Origin: Phenylobacterium sp.
Lineage (GTDB): Bacteria; Pseudomonadota; Alphaproteobacteria; Caulobacterales; Caulobacteraceae
Assembly: GCF_004799515.1 (NCBI RefSeq)
Contig: NZ_SSMX01000007.1
Span: 48,800-112,799 of the forward strand
Direction of reading: 5' to 3'
Length of the DNA stretch: 64,000 bases
Under the pieces are notes generated by a model that made no database searches, was not told the DNA's origin, and saw only the letters and a program-made list of their open reading frames with translations. The translations under genes were made by a program, and so were the position numbers. Position 1 is the stretch's first letter. Every line of letters begins with the position of its first letter. Shown here piece by piece: positions 33,914 through 45,933 of the stretch.

Positions 33914-36088
33914 TCAGATGAAGTTCGTCCCGCTGATGCTGGATAGCGACGCCCCTTGCAGGATGATCGCGTCGTCGTCGACGGTGATGTGGTGGTCGGG
34001 CGTGCCGATGGTGCCCGGGGTGCTGGTGTCGGCGAAGACCACCACGCCGACTCCTGACACCTGGATCGCCACGTACTTGTCCGTGCCGGAAAGATCGGCG
34101 TTGGCCTGGGTGATCGCGGCGTTGAAGTTGGCGGCGACGACCGTGTCGGTGCCGACGAAGACGGCCCCGCCGGCGCCGAGGGTCCCGATCTGCAAGTGGT
34201 CGCTGGAGGTCCAGTCGGTGATCACCTCCGCGGTGTTCGGATTGGCGATCGACTGGCCGGGCGAGAAGACGAACAGGTCATTGCCGCCGCCGCCGGAGAT
34301 CTGGTCGTGGCCCGTACCGCCGCCGCCGGCGGTGATGGTGTCGTTGCCCGCGCCGCCGGTGATGGTGTCGGCGGTCGAGCCCATGGTGATCTGGTCGTTG
34401 CCCGCGCCGCCATCGATCAGGGAGTTGCCGGTCGCGGTCGCGCCGTTGATCGTGTCGTCGCCCGCCCCGCCCTGGATGCCGCCCTGGCCGAGGAAGTGGA
34501 TGCTGTCGTTGCCGGCGCCGCTGCTGATGATGTCGGTGCCGCCGCCGGAGGTGATGGTGTCGTCGCCGCTGCCGCCGGTGATGTTGTCGTCGCCCGCGCC
34601 GGTCGTGATCGAGTCCTGGCCGTTGCCGGCGGTGATGGTGGCGCCATGGAAGCCGAGATCGCTGGCGGTGTTGGTCCCGTTGCCCAGGCTGATGGTGTCA
34701 CCGCCGGACGTGGAGGTCGTATCGCTCAGGTGGATGTCGTCGTTGCCCGACCCGGTGCTGGTGATCACGTTGTGACCCGAGGCCGAGCTGTCGGTGATGG
34801 TGTCGTTGCCGGCGAACGAAAGCGTCGCGCTGCCGCCGGTGATGTCGATGGAGTCGTGGCCCGTGCCGGCGGTGATGGTGCTGTCGTCGCCGACGCCGGA
34901 GATGTTGTCGTTGCCGTTGCCGACGCCGATGACGCCGCTGCCGCCGCCCAGGTCGATGGAGTCGTCGCCATTGCCCAGGGTGACTGTGTGGAAACCGCCC
35001 GCGAAGGTGACATCGTCGTTGCCGAGGCCGGCGGAGATGCTGTCGTCACCCGCGCTGGAACCCACGATGACGTCGTTGCCAGAGCCCAAGGTCAGGGTGT
35101 CGTCCCCCGAACCGCCGGTGATGGTGACATGGTCGTTGCCATCGCCGAGGGTGATCAGGTCGCCGCCGCCGGCCGTCGAGATGACGTCGTTTCCGGAACC
35201 GGCGGTGATGGTGTCGTGGCCTCCGGTGGTGACCGTGATGCTGTCGACGCCGTCGCCCGCGGTGATCTGGTCGCTGCCGTTGGCGACCGTGATCTGGTCG
35301 TTGCCCGCTCCGCTGTCGATGGTGTCGTGACCGGCCGAGGTGGAGTCGCTGATGGTGTCGTCGCCCGCGCCGCCGCTGATCGAGTCGTGGCCCGAGCCGG
35401 TGGCGACCAGGCTGTCGTTGCCGCCTTCGCCCGAGAGGGTGTCGGGGCCGGCGCTCGAGGCGTGGACGGTGTCGTTGCCCAGGTTGCCGTCCAGGTAGTC
35501 GCCGCCGCCGCCGCCGGTGATGTTGTCGTCGCCCTGGCCGCCCAGGATGGTGTCGGCGTGGCTGCTGCCGACGATGGTGTCGTTGCCGAGGTTGCCCTGG
35601 GCGAAATTGGTCGCCGTGGCCGAGGCGCCGCCGGCCGACAGGACAATGCTGTCGTCGCCTTGGCCGCCGAAGATCGTGTCGATCCCGCTGCTGGCGACCA
35701 GGCTGTCGTTGCCCTGGTTGCCCTGCAGGAGGTCGTTGCCGGCCGATCCGCCGTTCAGGGTGTCGGCGCCGTCGCCGCCGAACAGGCCGTCCGACGCCGC
35801 CGTGCCCATGACGCTGTCGTTGCCCGTCGTGCCGATGAACAGGTCGGAGCTGTCCTGGAACAGGTTGAAGTTGATGCCCGTGCCGGGGGCGCCAGCGAGG
35901 CTTTCTGCGAAGTTGAGGGTGTTGCCCTCGGCGATGATGGTGATGCTGGGGGCCGCGGTCAGGGTCAGCGGGTTGAAGATCACGGTCGTCTGCGACGCCG
36001 TGGCCGTCAGGAACACCAGCTGGTCGACGCCCGGTTGGAAGCTGTTGGCTTCGGCCTGCGTCATCTGATCGAAAAAGAAGTTCGCCAC
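33914..36088 (-). CDS. RTX (hemolysin-type calcium-binding) repeat protein, secreted
   Basis: 724 residues with GTG start. From about residue 80 to 600 the protein is a run of glycine/aspartate-rich nonapeptides (GxGxDxxxx family: GGDGADTLNGG, GGQGDDSIVLS, GGAGDDTISDS, GNGNDNIS and so on), which bind Ca2+ and fold as a parallel beta roll outside the cell. The start MANFFFDQMTQAEANSFQPG has no Sec signal; export is expected through a type I system using the C-terminal region (TEVITDWTSSDHLQIG followed by about 95 residues). No type I transporter is in the window. Its place beside the glycan locus makes it a candidate glycoprotein substrate (inference). The repeat DNA mimics direct repeats but is coding. 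Confidence 0.88.
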   Translation of the reverse strand: MANFFFDQMTQAEANSFQPGVDQLVFLTATASQTTVIFNPLTLTAAPSITIIAEGNTLNFAESLAGAPGTGINFNLFQDSSDLFIGTTGNDSVMGTAASDGLFGGDGADTLNGGSAGNDLLQGNQGNDSLVASSGIDTIFGGQGDDSIVLSAGGASATATNFAQGNLGNDTIVGSSHADTILGGQGDDNITGGGGGDYLDGNLGNDTVHASSAGPDTLSGEGGNDSLVATGSGHDSISGGAGDDTISDSTSAGHDTIDSGAGNDQITVANGSDQITAGDGVDSITVTTGGHDTITAGSGNDVISTAGGGDLITLGDGNDHVTITGGSGDDTLTLGSGNDVIVGSSAGDDSISAGLGNDDVTFAGGFHTVTLGNGDDSIDLGGGSGVIGVGNGNDNISGVGDDSTITAGTGHDSIDITGGSATLSFAGNDTITDSSASGHNVITSTGSGNDDIHLSDTTSTSGGDTISLGNGTNTASDLGFHGATITAGNGQDSITTGAGDDNITGGSGDDTITSGGGTDIISSGAGNDSIHFLGQGGIQGGAGDDTINGATATGNSLIDGGAGNDQITMGSTADTITGGAGNDTITAGGGGTGHDQISGGGGNDLFVFSPGQSIANPNTAEVITDWTSSDHLQIGTLGAGGAVFVGTDTVVAANFNAAITQANADLSGTDKYVAIQVSGVGVVVFADTSTPGTIGTPDHHITVDDDAIILQGASLSSISGTNFI

Positions 36089-36197
36089 GTGAGTTCCCCG
36101 ACTCGGAAGGTTTACGGCACCATGCCCCGATGGTGTTGCGAAAGTCTTTCCAAATTGCGGCCTCGTTTACCATGACGCAAGCGGTCTCTAGGCCGCA

Positions 36198-37187
36198 TCA
36201 GCCGGAAATTCTCGCGTCAAAGCAGCGTAATAGCTCGCGCGCCGCCCGGTTCGTCTCGTCAAGGGGCGGATAGGCCCAGTCATCGAAGGCGCCTTCGAAC
36301 GGACGGCTGATTCCGCGCGCCCGCAGGTCGGCGTGGAAGCGGTCGAACTTGCGCCCGCCGCCGGCCATGGCCAGCACCTGCACCGGCTTGCCGGTGGTCG
36401 CCGCGTCGGTGGCGAGATTGGTGGAATCCTCGGTCACCAGCACCCGGTCGGCGGCGGCCAGGAAGGCGAAGTAGGGGTTGTCGCCCTGGCCGTCCCAGGT
36501 CCAGCCCGGGACGCCGGCCAGGGCCTCGGTGAGGATCCGCCGGGCCGGCTCCGGGGTGCGGCGGGTGAAGCTGAGCAGGAGGGCGCCGCCGCTGGCGCGC
36601 ATGGCCTGGGCCACCTCGGCGCCCATGGCCCGGGCGCGCTCCGGCGGCAGGTCGTGGGTCTTGGACTTGCCGCCGACGATCATCGCCACCCGCGGATGCG
36701 GCAGAGGGTCGATCCGGCCGCGGAACCGGGCCAGGTCGCGGCTGAAGCCCGCGGCGCTCATCCGGTTGGGGGCGCCCACGATGGGGAAGACGTTGGGGCC
36801 CGCGACGTCGTCGTGCGCCGGCGGGACGACGAGGTCGAAGTCGGCCAGCCGCCCGCGCGGGTCCTGGGTCTGGACGACGAAGGTCCGCCCGCCCGACCAG
36901 CCGCGCACCCGCCGCGACAGGGGCAGGCTGGCGCGGCCCGCGCCGATCCAGATGTCGGGCCAGGGCGGGGCGACGGGGCCGTCGGCGCGCACCGTGGCGC
37001 GCGGAAAAGGGATCAGCCGCTCGGGCAGCCGGCCCAGGCTAAGCGGCCAGACGATCCGCTTGCAGGTGATCTCAGCCGGCCGCTGGCGCGCGACCGCCTC
37101 CGCCAGGCCCAGCGCCTGGGCCTCGATGCCGACGCGGCCGTCCGAGACGGCCCAGATGCTCAAGGGAGACGAAGCGCCCGGCGGCAT
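36198..37187 (-). CDS. ELM1/mitochondrial-fission-like (DUF1022) family protein, 329 aa
   Basis: Sequence pattern of the ELM1 family: LSIWAVSDGRVGIEAQALGLAEAV, WPDIWIGAGR, FVVQTQDPRGR, FDLVVPPAHDDV, NVFPIVGAPNRM, RVAMIVGGKSKTHDL and VTEDSTNLATDAATTGKPV. The bacterial members are GT-B-fold-like with unknown substrate; the name comes from a plant protein. No signal peptide. It lies 10 bases downstream of greA on the same strand, so it is probably co-transcribed with it. Confidence 0.82.
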   Translation of the reverse strand: MPPGASSPLSIWAVSDGRVGIEAQALGLAEAVARQRPAEITCKRIVWPLSLGRLPERLIPFPRATVRADGPVAPPWPDIWIGAGRASLPLSRRVRGWSGGRTFVVQTQDPRGRLADFDLVVPPAHDDVAGPNVFPIVGAPNRMSAAGFSRDLARFRGRIDPLPHPRVAMIVGGKSKTHDLPPERARAMGAEVAQAMRASGGALLLSFTRRTPEPARRILTEALAGVPGWTWDGQGDNPYFAFLAAADRVLVTEDSTNLATDAATTGKPVQVLAMAGGGRKFDRFHADLRARGISRPFEGAFDDWAYPPLDETNRAARELLRCFDARISG

Positions 37188-37197
37188 CCGCGGTGGG

Positions 37198-37671
37198 CTA
37201 GACCCACTCCACCTTGGTGATCTCGTAGGCCTTCACGCCGCTGGGGGTGTTCACCTCGACCACATCGCCGCTTTCCTTGCCGATCATGGCGCGGGCGATC
37301 GGCGAAGTGATGGAGACACGGCCCTTCTTCACGTCGGCTTCGTGCTCGCCGACGATCTGGTAGCGGGCCTTCTCCTCGGTGTCCTCGTCGACCACGCTGA
37401 CGGTGGCGCCGAACTTCACCTGCTTGCCTGAAAGCTTGGAGACGTCGATCACCTGGGCGCGGGCCATCTTGTCCTCGATCTCGGCGATCTGGCCTTCGAT
37501 CCAGCCCTGGCGATCCTTGGCGGCGTGGTACTCGGCGTTCTCCGAGAGGTCGCCATGCTGGCGCGCCTCGCCGATCGCGGCGACCACGGCGGGCCGCTCG
37601 ATAGTCTTCAAACGCTTCAGCTCATCGTCGAGGGCGTGATAGCCCTCGGCGGTCATCGGGACTTTATCCAT
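37198..37671 (-). CDS. greA: Transcription elongation factor GreA
   Basis: 157 residues: N-terminal coiled coil ([43 protein letters not shown], cited in part) with the acidic tip residues in the DLSENAEY loop, then a C-terminal FKBP-like domain ([37 protein letters not shown]). GreA makes paused RNA polymerase cut its own backtracked transcript. Full length and standard. A 219-base gap precedes it, holding its promoter and no convincing gene. Confidence 0.95.
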   Translation of the reverse strand: MDKVPMTAEGYHALDDELKRLKTIERPAVVAAIGEARQHGDLSENAEYHAAKDRQGWIEGQIAEIEDKMARAQVIDVSKLSGKQVKFGATVSVVDEDTEEKARYQIVGEHEADVKKGRVSITSPIARAMIGKESGDVVEVNTPSGVKAYEITKVEWV

Positions 37672-37890
37672 GGCAGATGGTGACTCGAGTTCGCCCTAAG
37701 TTGGAAGTTCCGTCGGAAGCCGGCCGCGGGCGCAGGCGTCCAGGGGGAAAGAGGATAGAATTGTGCGCCGCAAAAGGCAAGGTGACGCGGATATGCGACA
37801 GGTTCAAAACGGCCGGCGCCGAGGTCCGCCGCCACGCCGCAGCCTTTGATCTTCTGGACCGTCTGTCAACACGATGGACGACTTAAGCCC

Positions 37891-38268
37891 CTAATTCGCC
37901 GCCGGTGGGCGAAGTTGGCGCGGATCGTAGAAGAACCGCTCCTCGGCGATGCGGTCGCCTTCCCAGCGCTGCAGGGTCAGCTCCTCCATGATCACCGGCG
38001 GCCCTTCGGCCGGGGTGAAGGTGAAGCGCCAGCGGATCATCACCTTGTCGCCGTCGACCAGGAGGTCGGTGACCTTGTCGGTCTCCATCCGGGGGAACAT
38101 GGCCATGGTCGCCCGCTCGTTGGCGATGAGCTGGTCCAGGCCGCGGCGCGGTTCCTGCTGGTTGTCCTGCATGGAGGCGTGCGGATGGTAGAACTGCTCC
38201 ATGGCCTCGATGAACCTGGCGGCTTCGACCAGGGCGACGAAGGCTTCGGCGCGGGCGCGATCGGGCAT
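37891..38268 (-). CDS. SnoaL/NTF2-like domain protein, 125 aa
   Basis: NTF2-like fold predicted from the pattern FVALVEAARFIEAMEQFYHPHASMQDNQQEPRRGLDQLIANERAT and the strands DLLVDGDKVMIRWRFTF and EELTLQRWEGDRIAEERFFYDP (both cited in short pieces). This matches SnoaL-like proteins: aldolase-, isomerase- or binding-type cone folds. No catalytic set can be assigned. Cytoplasmic. Divergent from the glutathione transferase gene. Confidence 0.75.
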   Translation of the reverse strand: MPDRARAEAFVALVEAARFIEAMEQFYHPHASMQDNQQEPRRGLDQLIANERATMAMFPRMETDKVTDLLVDGDKVMIRWRFTFTPAEGPPVIMEELTLQRWEGDRIAEERFFYDPRQLRPPAAN

Positions 38269-38360
38269 TTGGCGGCCTTTGCGGAGGGGCTGGGCGGATG
38301 ACGGCTGGCAGCGGACGAAGCGCCGCCCTAGCTTAGGGCTGCGACAGGAGAGAGATAGGC

Positions 38361-38993
38361 ATGGCGAGCCCGCGTGGAATAACCCTCTACCATTCGAGGG
38401 CCAGCCGGGCGTTCGCCGCCTACTGGATGCTCGAGGAGCTCGGCGTCCCGTTCAAGGTCAAGCTGGTGGACATCACCAAGGGCGAGCAGAAACACCCCGA
38501 CTATCTGAAGCTCAATCCGGCCGGCAAGGTGCCCACCCTGACCGACGGCGAGGTGGTGGTGAGCGAGAACCCGGCCATCGCCATCTACCTGGCCGACCGC
38601 TACGGCTACGGCGCCCTGGCGCCGAAGATCGACGATCCGAAGCGCGGGGCCTATCTGAAGTGGATGGTGTTCTCGACCGCAGTGGTCGATCCCGTCGCCA
38701 CCCTGCACCAGCAGAAGATCGACCTGCCGGGCTTCGACGTCAGCTTCGGCGCCTTCGACGACATGGTGCGCGTGGTGACCGGGGTGCTGAAGGACCGCGA
38801 GTTCCTGCTGGGGGAACGGTTCTCGGCCGCCGACGTGGTGCTGGGCGGCACGATCGCGCGGCTGGTGTACCAGAAGGTGCTGCCGGAGGAGCCGATCTTC
38901 CTGGACTACCGGGACCGGCTGACCCAGCGCGAGGCCTTCCACCGCGCCGCCGACGCCACCTGGCCGGCGCAGTTCTACACCGCGCTGGCCTAG
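38361..38993 (+). CDS. Glutathione S-transferase family protein, 210 aa
   Basis: Thioredoxin-fold N-terminal domain (ITLYHSRASRAFAAYWMLEELGVPF, NPAGKVPTLTDGEVVVSENPAIAIYLADRYG in part) and an all-helical C-terminal domain (LLGERFSAADVVLGG). The G-site motifs VPTL and SENPAIAIYL are intact. The first-strand catalytic residue would be one of YHSR. AGGAGAGAGATAG precedes the ATG. Class not assignable beyond the general bacterial GST; substrate unknown. Confidence 0.85.
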   Translation: MASPRGITLYHSRASRAFAAYWMLEELGVPFKVKLVDITKGEQKHPDYLKLNPAGKVPTLTDGEVVVSENPAIAIYLADRYGYGALAPKIDDPKRGAYLKWMVFSTAVVDPVATLHQQKIDLPGFDVSFGAFDDMVRVVTGVLKDREFLLGERFSAADVVLGGTIARLVYQKVLPEEPIFLDYRDRLTQREAFHRAADATWPAQFYTALA

Positions 38994-39012
38994 GCGCCCG
39001 CCCGCGGCGGCG

Positions 39013-39513
39013 TCAGTCGCTGAGGCTGATCACCGCGCCGGCCAGCTCGTCCGGCGCGGGCGGTTCGTAGACGCCCTCGATGAAGTCGAACATGTCCGGC
39101 GGGACTTCGATGGCGAAGCTTTCGCCGCGCACGACGTTGCGGCCGGCGACGCGGGCGCGCCGCACCTCCTGCGGAGCGTCGACCACGTGCCACTGGAGGG
39201 GAAGCTCCGTCGCCTCGGCGATCTCGCGCACGCGGTCGCGGTCGGCCTTGCGCATCAGCCCAATGTCCAGGATCACCGAGGTCCCGGTCGCCAGGACCGC
39301 GGCGGCGGCCGACCAGATCTGCGCCTCGCACCGGCCGACCCGCTCCAGCATCCACGCGTACTCCAGCGGCTCGGGCATGTCCGGGCCGAACAGCCGCGCC
39401 ATCCAGTCGTCCAGGATGAAGGCCGCCGCCTTTTCGCGGCGGGCGAAGGCGTGGGCGTAGGTCGTCTTGCCGGCCCCGCAGGGTCCAACGATCACATGCA
39501 ACGTCGCGGTCAT
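39013..39513 (-). CDS. P-loop kinase (AAA_33/zeta-toxin-like), 166 aa
   Basis: Walker A GPCGAGKTT at 10-18, near the N-terminus; Walker B-like VILDIGLMRKADRDR and the LDDWM segment suit the AAA_33 nucleoside/small-molecule kinase group. No antitoxin gene is adjacent, so a toxin role is unlikely. The N-terminal Met (MTATLHVIVG) is chosen; the open frame upstream overlaps the SDR gene and is a shadow. Just downstream of the SDR gene, 8 bases away. Confidence 0.75.
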   Translation of the reverse strand: MTATLHVIVGPCGAGKTTYAHAFARREKAAAFILDDWMARLFGPDMPEPLEYAWMLERVGRCEAQIWSAAAAVLATGTSVILDIGLMRKADRDRVREIAEATELPLQWHVVDAPQEVRRARVAGRNVVRGESFAIEVPPDMFDFIEGVYEPPAPDELAGAVISLSD

Positions 39514-39521
39514 GGCGGTCG

Positions 39522-40310
39522 CTAGCGGACCGAGAGGCCGCCGTCGATCACCAGTTCCGCGCCGGTGACGTAGCGGCTCTCGTCGCTGGCCAGCCAGAGC
39601 ACGCCGTTGGCGATGTCGAGGGGCAGCCCCTTCACGCCCAGCGGCACGGCCATGGATGAGATGGCGTCCAGGTCCGGCGGGGCGTTCACGCCCGGGGTGG
39701 CCGGGTTGATGATCCCCAGCCAGATCGGCGTCTCGATGATCCCCGGGTGCACCGAGTTCACCCGGATCTTGTCCTTGGCGTTGGCGCATTCCATGGCCAC
39801 CGCCTTGGTGAAGAGCCGCACCCCGCCCTTGGTGGCGCAGTAGCCGGCCAGGTTCGGCGCGCCCTTCAGGCCCGCCACCGAGGACATGTTGATGATCGAG
39901 CCCCCGTCGCCGGAGACCCGCATCAGCGGGATGGCGTGCTTCACGCCGAGGAACACCCCGTCGAGGTTCACCGCGGTCTGCTTGCGCCAGTCGGCCAGCG
40001 TCATGTCCAGGATCGAGCCGCCCAGGCCGATGCCGGCGTTGTTGACCAGGATGTCGAGCCGGCCGTGACGGTCCTTCGCGTGGGCGATGACGCGCTCCCA
40101 GGCCGCCTCGTCAGTGACATCGTGGCGCAGGTGTTCCGCCCGGCCGCCCGCCTTCTGGATGGCCGCGACGGTCTCTCCCCCCTTGTCGTCCTGCAGGTCG
40201 GTGACCAGCACCGCCGCGCCCTCGGCGGCCAGAAGCTCGGCGCAGCCGCGCCCGATCCCGCTCGCCCCGCCGGTGACCAGCGCCACCTTTCCCTGAACGC
40301 GCCCAGCCAT
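39522..40310 (-). CDS. Short-chain dehydrogenase/reductase (glucose-1-dehydrogenase-like), 262 aa
   Basis: Classical SDR: TGGASGIGRG (13-22), NNAGIG (90-95), catalytic Ser143/144, Tyr157 and Lys161 (YCATK). RVNSVHPGIIETP and YVTGAELVIDGGLS are the C-terminal family marks. Probably an NAD(P)-dependent alcohol/ketone oxidoreductase of unknown substrate, perhaps acting on a steroid or terpenoid, since Phenylobacterium-type genomes carry many. Full length. Confidence 0.88.
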   Translation of the reverse strand: MAGRVQGKVALVTGGASGIGRGCAELLAAEGAAVLVTDLQDDKGGETVAAIQKAGGRAEHLRHDVTDEAAWERVIAHAKDRHGRLDILVNNAGIGLGGSILDMTLADWRKQTAVNLDGVFLGVKHAIPLMRVSGDGGSIINMSSVAGLKGAPNLAGYCATKGGVRLFTKAVAMECANAKDKIRVNSVHPGIIETPIWLGIINPATPGVNAPPDLDAISSMAVPLGVKGLPLDIANGVLWLASDESRYVTGAELVIDGGLSVR

Positions 40311-40436
40311 GGTCGTCCTCCCGTTCTTTGAAAGGAGGCCTAACCCAGCCGTCGCCGCGCCGCCAGCGCTTCGCGGTTGGGAACCTTAGGACTGCGGGGC
40401 CGGCGACACCGCGCCGGCCGCTAGGCTAGCGTCGGC

Positions 40437-40604
40437 TCAGCGCATCCAGCTCGGGGGCGAATCCCCGCCGGTGGCGATGGCGTAGATCATGAACACCGCG
40501 AGCACGACGATGGCGGCGACCATCAGCTTGCCGAGCAGGCCTTCCATGTTCTCGGCCACATGCTTGTTCCGGTGCGGCCTGACGTCCTGGTTATCGGAAT
40601 GCAT
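40437..40604 (-). CDS. Small membrane protein, 55 aa
   Basis: A 55-codon frame not overlapped by any other gene: charged start (MHSDNQDVRPHRNKHVAENME), one hydrophobic helix (LMVAAIVVLAVFMIYAIATGG) and the end SPPSWMR. Single-pass, N-in orientation predicted from the basic N-terminus. The intergenic location and clean helix make a real short gene likely. Function unknown. Sits downstream of a GGGGG/CCCCC hairpin. Confidence 0.6.
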   Translation of the reverse strand: MHSDNQDVRPHRNKHVAENMEGLLGKLMVAAIVVLAVFMIYAIATGGDSPPSWMR

Positions 40605-40627
40605 AAAGCGTCCTTCCCAATCTGCTT

Positions 40628-40644
40628 GGGGGTTCTACGCCCCC
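40628..40644. repeat. GC hairpin between the 55-aa gene and the PEPxxWA gene
   Basis: GGGGG-TTCTACG-CCCCC can form a 5-bp stem 24 bases ahead of the 55-aa ORF start on the minus strand. Could be a weak terminator for the upstream gene or a leader structure. No T-run. Confidence 0.3.
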
Positions 40645-40811
40645 GCCAGACTGCGTCAGACGCCACGCGGCGGTCTTCCGGCTGTCGTTTCGGGCTGCCG
40701 GAGCGGGCCCGCGGAGCCTGCGCGAGTCAGGCTTCTGAGCGTCAGGGTGCGCCCCCGCCTAACGCGGGTCAACGAAAGCCAAGCTTCAGTCGCCAGAACG
40801 TGATCGGCCCG

Positions 40812-41390
40812 TCAGGCGGCGGAGGGAACCGCGCCGCCCTGCCGCCGGGCCGCGCGCAGGGCGCCGCCGAGCAGGCCGAAGCCCAGGACCATGGTCATCC
40901 AGATCGCGGGCTCCGGAGCCGCGCCGGCCGCGCTGGCCTCGCCGCTGGCCAGGTAGCGCGTGGTCCCGCCCTCCGGGATATAGCAGCTGTACGAGCCCGT
41001 GCATTCGTAGGACGGGCCGCCCTCGCCACCTTCAATGGGGTTGTTCGCCACGGGCGTGGTGAGGGTGTCGGCGAAGGTCAGATGCAGGTCGGCCTGGTAG
41101 CCGGGCTGAGCGTCGACGTAGAAGTCGCCGTTCGCGAAATAGCTGTCGGCCGGGGTGTAGTTGAAGCCGGCCTCCGCGGCGCCCGCCGTGGTGGTCAGGT
41201 CATAGCCGTCCAGATAGCCGTACTGGTTGATGTTGAACCAGCCGCTGAGGGTCCCGGTGTCGTCGAAGGTCCCGCTGACCGTCCAGTGGATATCGGCGCT
41301 AGCCGCCGAGGGCAGGGCCGCCGCGCCCAGCAGGGCGGCCGCACAGGCCGCCGCGGGCAGAAAACGCCGCATCTTGTTTGCAGATTCCAT
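40812..41390 (-). CDS. PEPxxWA-CTERM exported protein, 192 aa
   Basis: Signal peptide (RRFLPAAACAAALLGAAALPSAASA), a beta-rich body with two Cys (TGSYSCYIPEGG) and the C-terminal sorting signal PEPAIWMTMVLGFGLLGGALRAARR. Second such protein in the window and unrelated in its body to the one at 7931. Exosortase genes are absent here. Start at MESANK; a Met six codons later (MRRFLP) is equally possible. Confidence 0.8.
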   Translation of the reverse strand: MESANKMRRFLPAAACAAALLGAAALPSAASADIHWTVSGTFDDTGTLSGWFNINQYGYLDGYDLTTTAGAAEAGFNYTPADSYFANGDFYVDAQPGYQADLHLTFADTLTTPVANNPIEGGEGGPSYECTGSYSCYIPEGGTTRYLASGEASAAGAAPEPAIWMTMVLGFGLLGGALRAARRQGGAVPSAA

Positions 41391-41494
41391 CGCCTGAACG
41401 TCCCCATTCGCGGCCCAGGCCGCGCCCAAATACCAGTGCTACACCATGAATCCGTCCGGCGCCGGATGATTCACCCGTTACGAGAAGAACTCGC

Positions 41495-44785
<3,291 letters not shown>

Positions 44786-45020
44786 CTTCGTCTCGCGCGC
44801 GAGGGCGCACGCGCTTGCAACGCGCCGCCCGGCCAAATCTGCAGGTTAAGCCGCCCGTTTAGAGACCACGGGCGCAGGGCGCAACCCCGCGTGGCCGGCG
44901 CCCGGCAAACACCTGCGGCGCGGCGGATTATTTCAGTTACGCCGAAACCAAATCCCGCTCCGGCCATATAGCTCCTGTGCGGCCGCGCTTTTCGCGGCGG
45001 AAGTTTGAAGGGGCCCGCCC

Positions 45021-45245
45021 ATGACCCTCGCCGACAGGATCCCGACCCTCAGCGACCAGGAGGTCGCCAACCTGCTCGCCAATGCGCGCCGCCTGAGCGC
45101 GGCAGGCGACGAACGGCAGAAGGCCGCGGCTGCCGAGCTGCTGCCGGCGCTGGAGGCTGCGAGTGAGGAACGCCGCGCCGAACGCATCGCCGCGGCCCAG
45201 ATCAAGCGCGCCGCGGCGCGCCGGCCGCCCCGCGCGGCGGCCTGA
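45021..45245 (+). CDS. Small Ala/Arg/Glu-rich protein, 74 aa
   Basis: Predicted mostly helical: TLADRIPTLSDQEVANLLANARRL, then a charged EERRAERIAAAQIKRAAARRPP tail. Looks like a short conserved alphaproteobacterial protein; no function known to me. Divergent from carB by 235 bases. AAGGGGCC ribosome site 9 bases before the ATG. Confidence 0.6.
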   Translation: MTLADRIPTLSDQEVANLLANARRLSAAGDERQKAAAAELLPALEAASEERRAERIAAAQIKRAAARRPPRAAA

Positions 45246-45316
45246 GACCTGCGACAGCTTGTCATCCGCCATCCGGGGCCGATGGTTCCGTTGCGTCAAG
45301 CTTGGGTGTAGAGGGT

Positions 45317-45340
45317 TGCCCCCTTGCGTTTGAGGGGGCA
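45317..45340. repeat. 8-bp GC hairpin in the leader of the ECF sigma gene
   Basis: TGCCCCCT-N8-AGGGGGCA forms a perfect 8-bp stem; it ends 26 bases before the TTG start of the sigma factor gene. No T-run follows, so it is either a leader structure or a regulator site. Confidence 0.45.
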
Positions 45341-45366
45341 GGTTCGCCCTTAAAGTTGCACGAGAT

Positions 45367-45933
45367 TTGAGCCCGACCTTGGCCTTTGCGACCACGCCCG
45401 AAGCCCTAGCCGCCCTGATGGGCCGCGTCGCCCAAGGCGAACGCGCGGCCCTGCGGCAGCTTTATGACGCCACCTCCGCGAAGCTTTTCGCCGTCTGCCT
45501 CCGTATCTTGTCCGACCGGGAGGAAGCAGAGGACGTCTTGCAAGAGGTCTACGTCACAGTTTGGCGTCGGGCGGACCGTTTCGATGCGGCGCGCGCGAGT
45601 GTCATGACCTGGGTCTCGACCATCGCCCGTAACCGGGCGATCGACCGTCTGCGCGCCCGTGGCCCCATGGCCTACGCCGACCAGGTCGAGGAGCTGGACA
45701 TCCCCGACGGCGGCGTCAGCGCCGAGGGCCTGCTGGTCACCGCGGGTGAGGAGGGACGGCTGCACCGCTGCCTTTCCGAGCTCGACGCCCGCACCGAGAC
45801 GGTGATCCGCACCGCCTTTTTCGAAGGTGTCACCTATGAGGCGCTGGCCCGCCGCATGGAGACGCCATTGGGTACAGTAAAGAGCTGGGTCCGCCGGGGC
45901 CTGGCCAAGCTTAAGGGCTGTCTGTCGCAATGA
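45367..45933 (+). CDS. ECF RNA polymerase sigma factor (SigK-like)
   Basis: 188 residues with TTG start. Region 2 (RQLYDATSAKLFAVCLRILSDREEAEDVLQEVYVTVWRRADRFD, in part) and region 4 (GVTYEALARRMETPLGTVKSWVRRGLAKLKGCL) are intact. It directs RNA polymerase to stress genes. The gene overlaps the anti-sigma gene at ATGA, so the two are coupled; the pair looks like SigK/RskA. The signal and target promoters are not in the sequence. Confidence 0.9.
   Translation: MSPTLAFATTPEALAALMGRVAQGERAALRQLYDATSAKLFAVCLRILSDREEAEDVLQEVYVTVWRRADRFDAARASVMTWVSTIARNRAIDRLRARGPMAYADQVEELDIPDGGVSAEGLLVTAGEEGRLHRCLSELDARTETVIRTAFFEGVTYEALARRMETPLGTVKSWVRRGLAKLKGCLSQ

Noticed and set aside
33914..36088. Regular direct repeats that look like a CRISPR or satellite array
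   Set aside because: Repeat units are codon-phased, degenerate nonapeptides of an RTX protein; no constant repeat with unique spacers.
34196..36175. 659-codon plus-strand ORF across the RTX gene
   Set aside because: Mirror of the repeats in the RTX coding strand; low-complexity Val/Ala/Gly/Asp content and no start context.
39013..39513. Zeta toxin of a toxin-antitoxin system
   Set aside because: P-loop kinase resemblance only; no antitoxin gene next to it.
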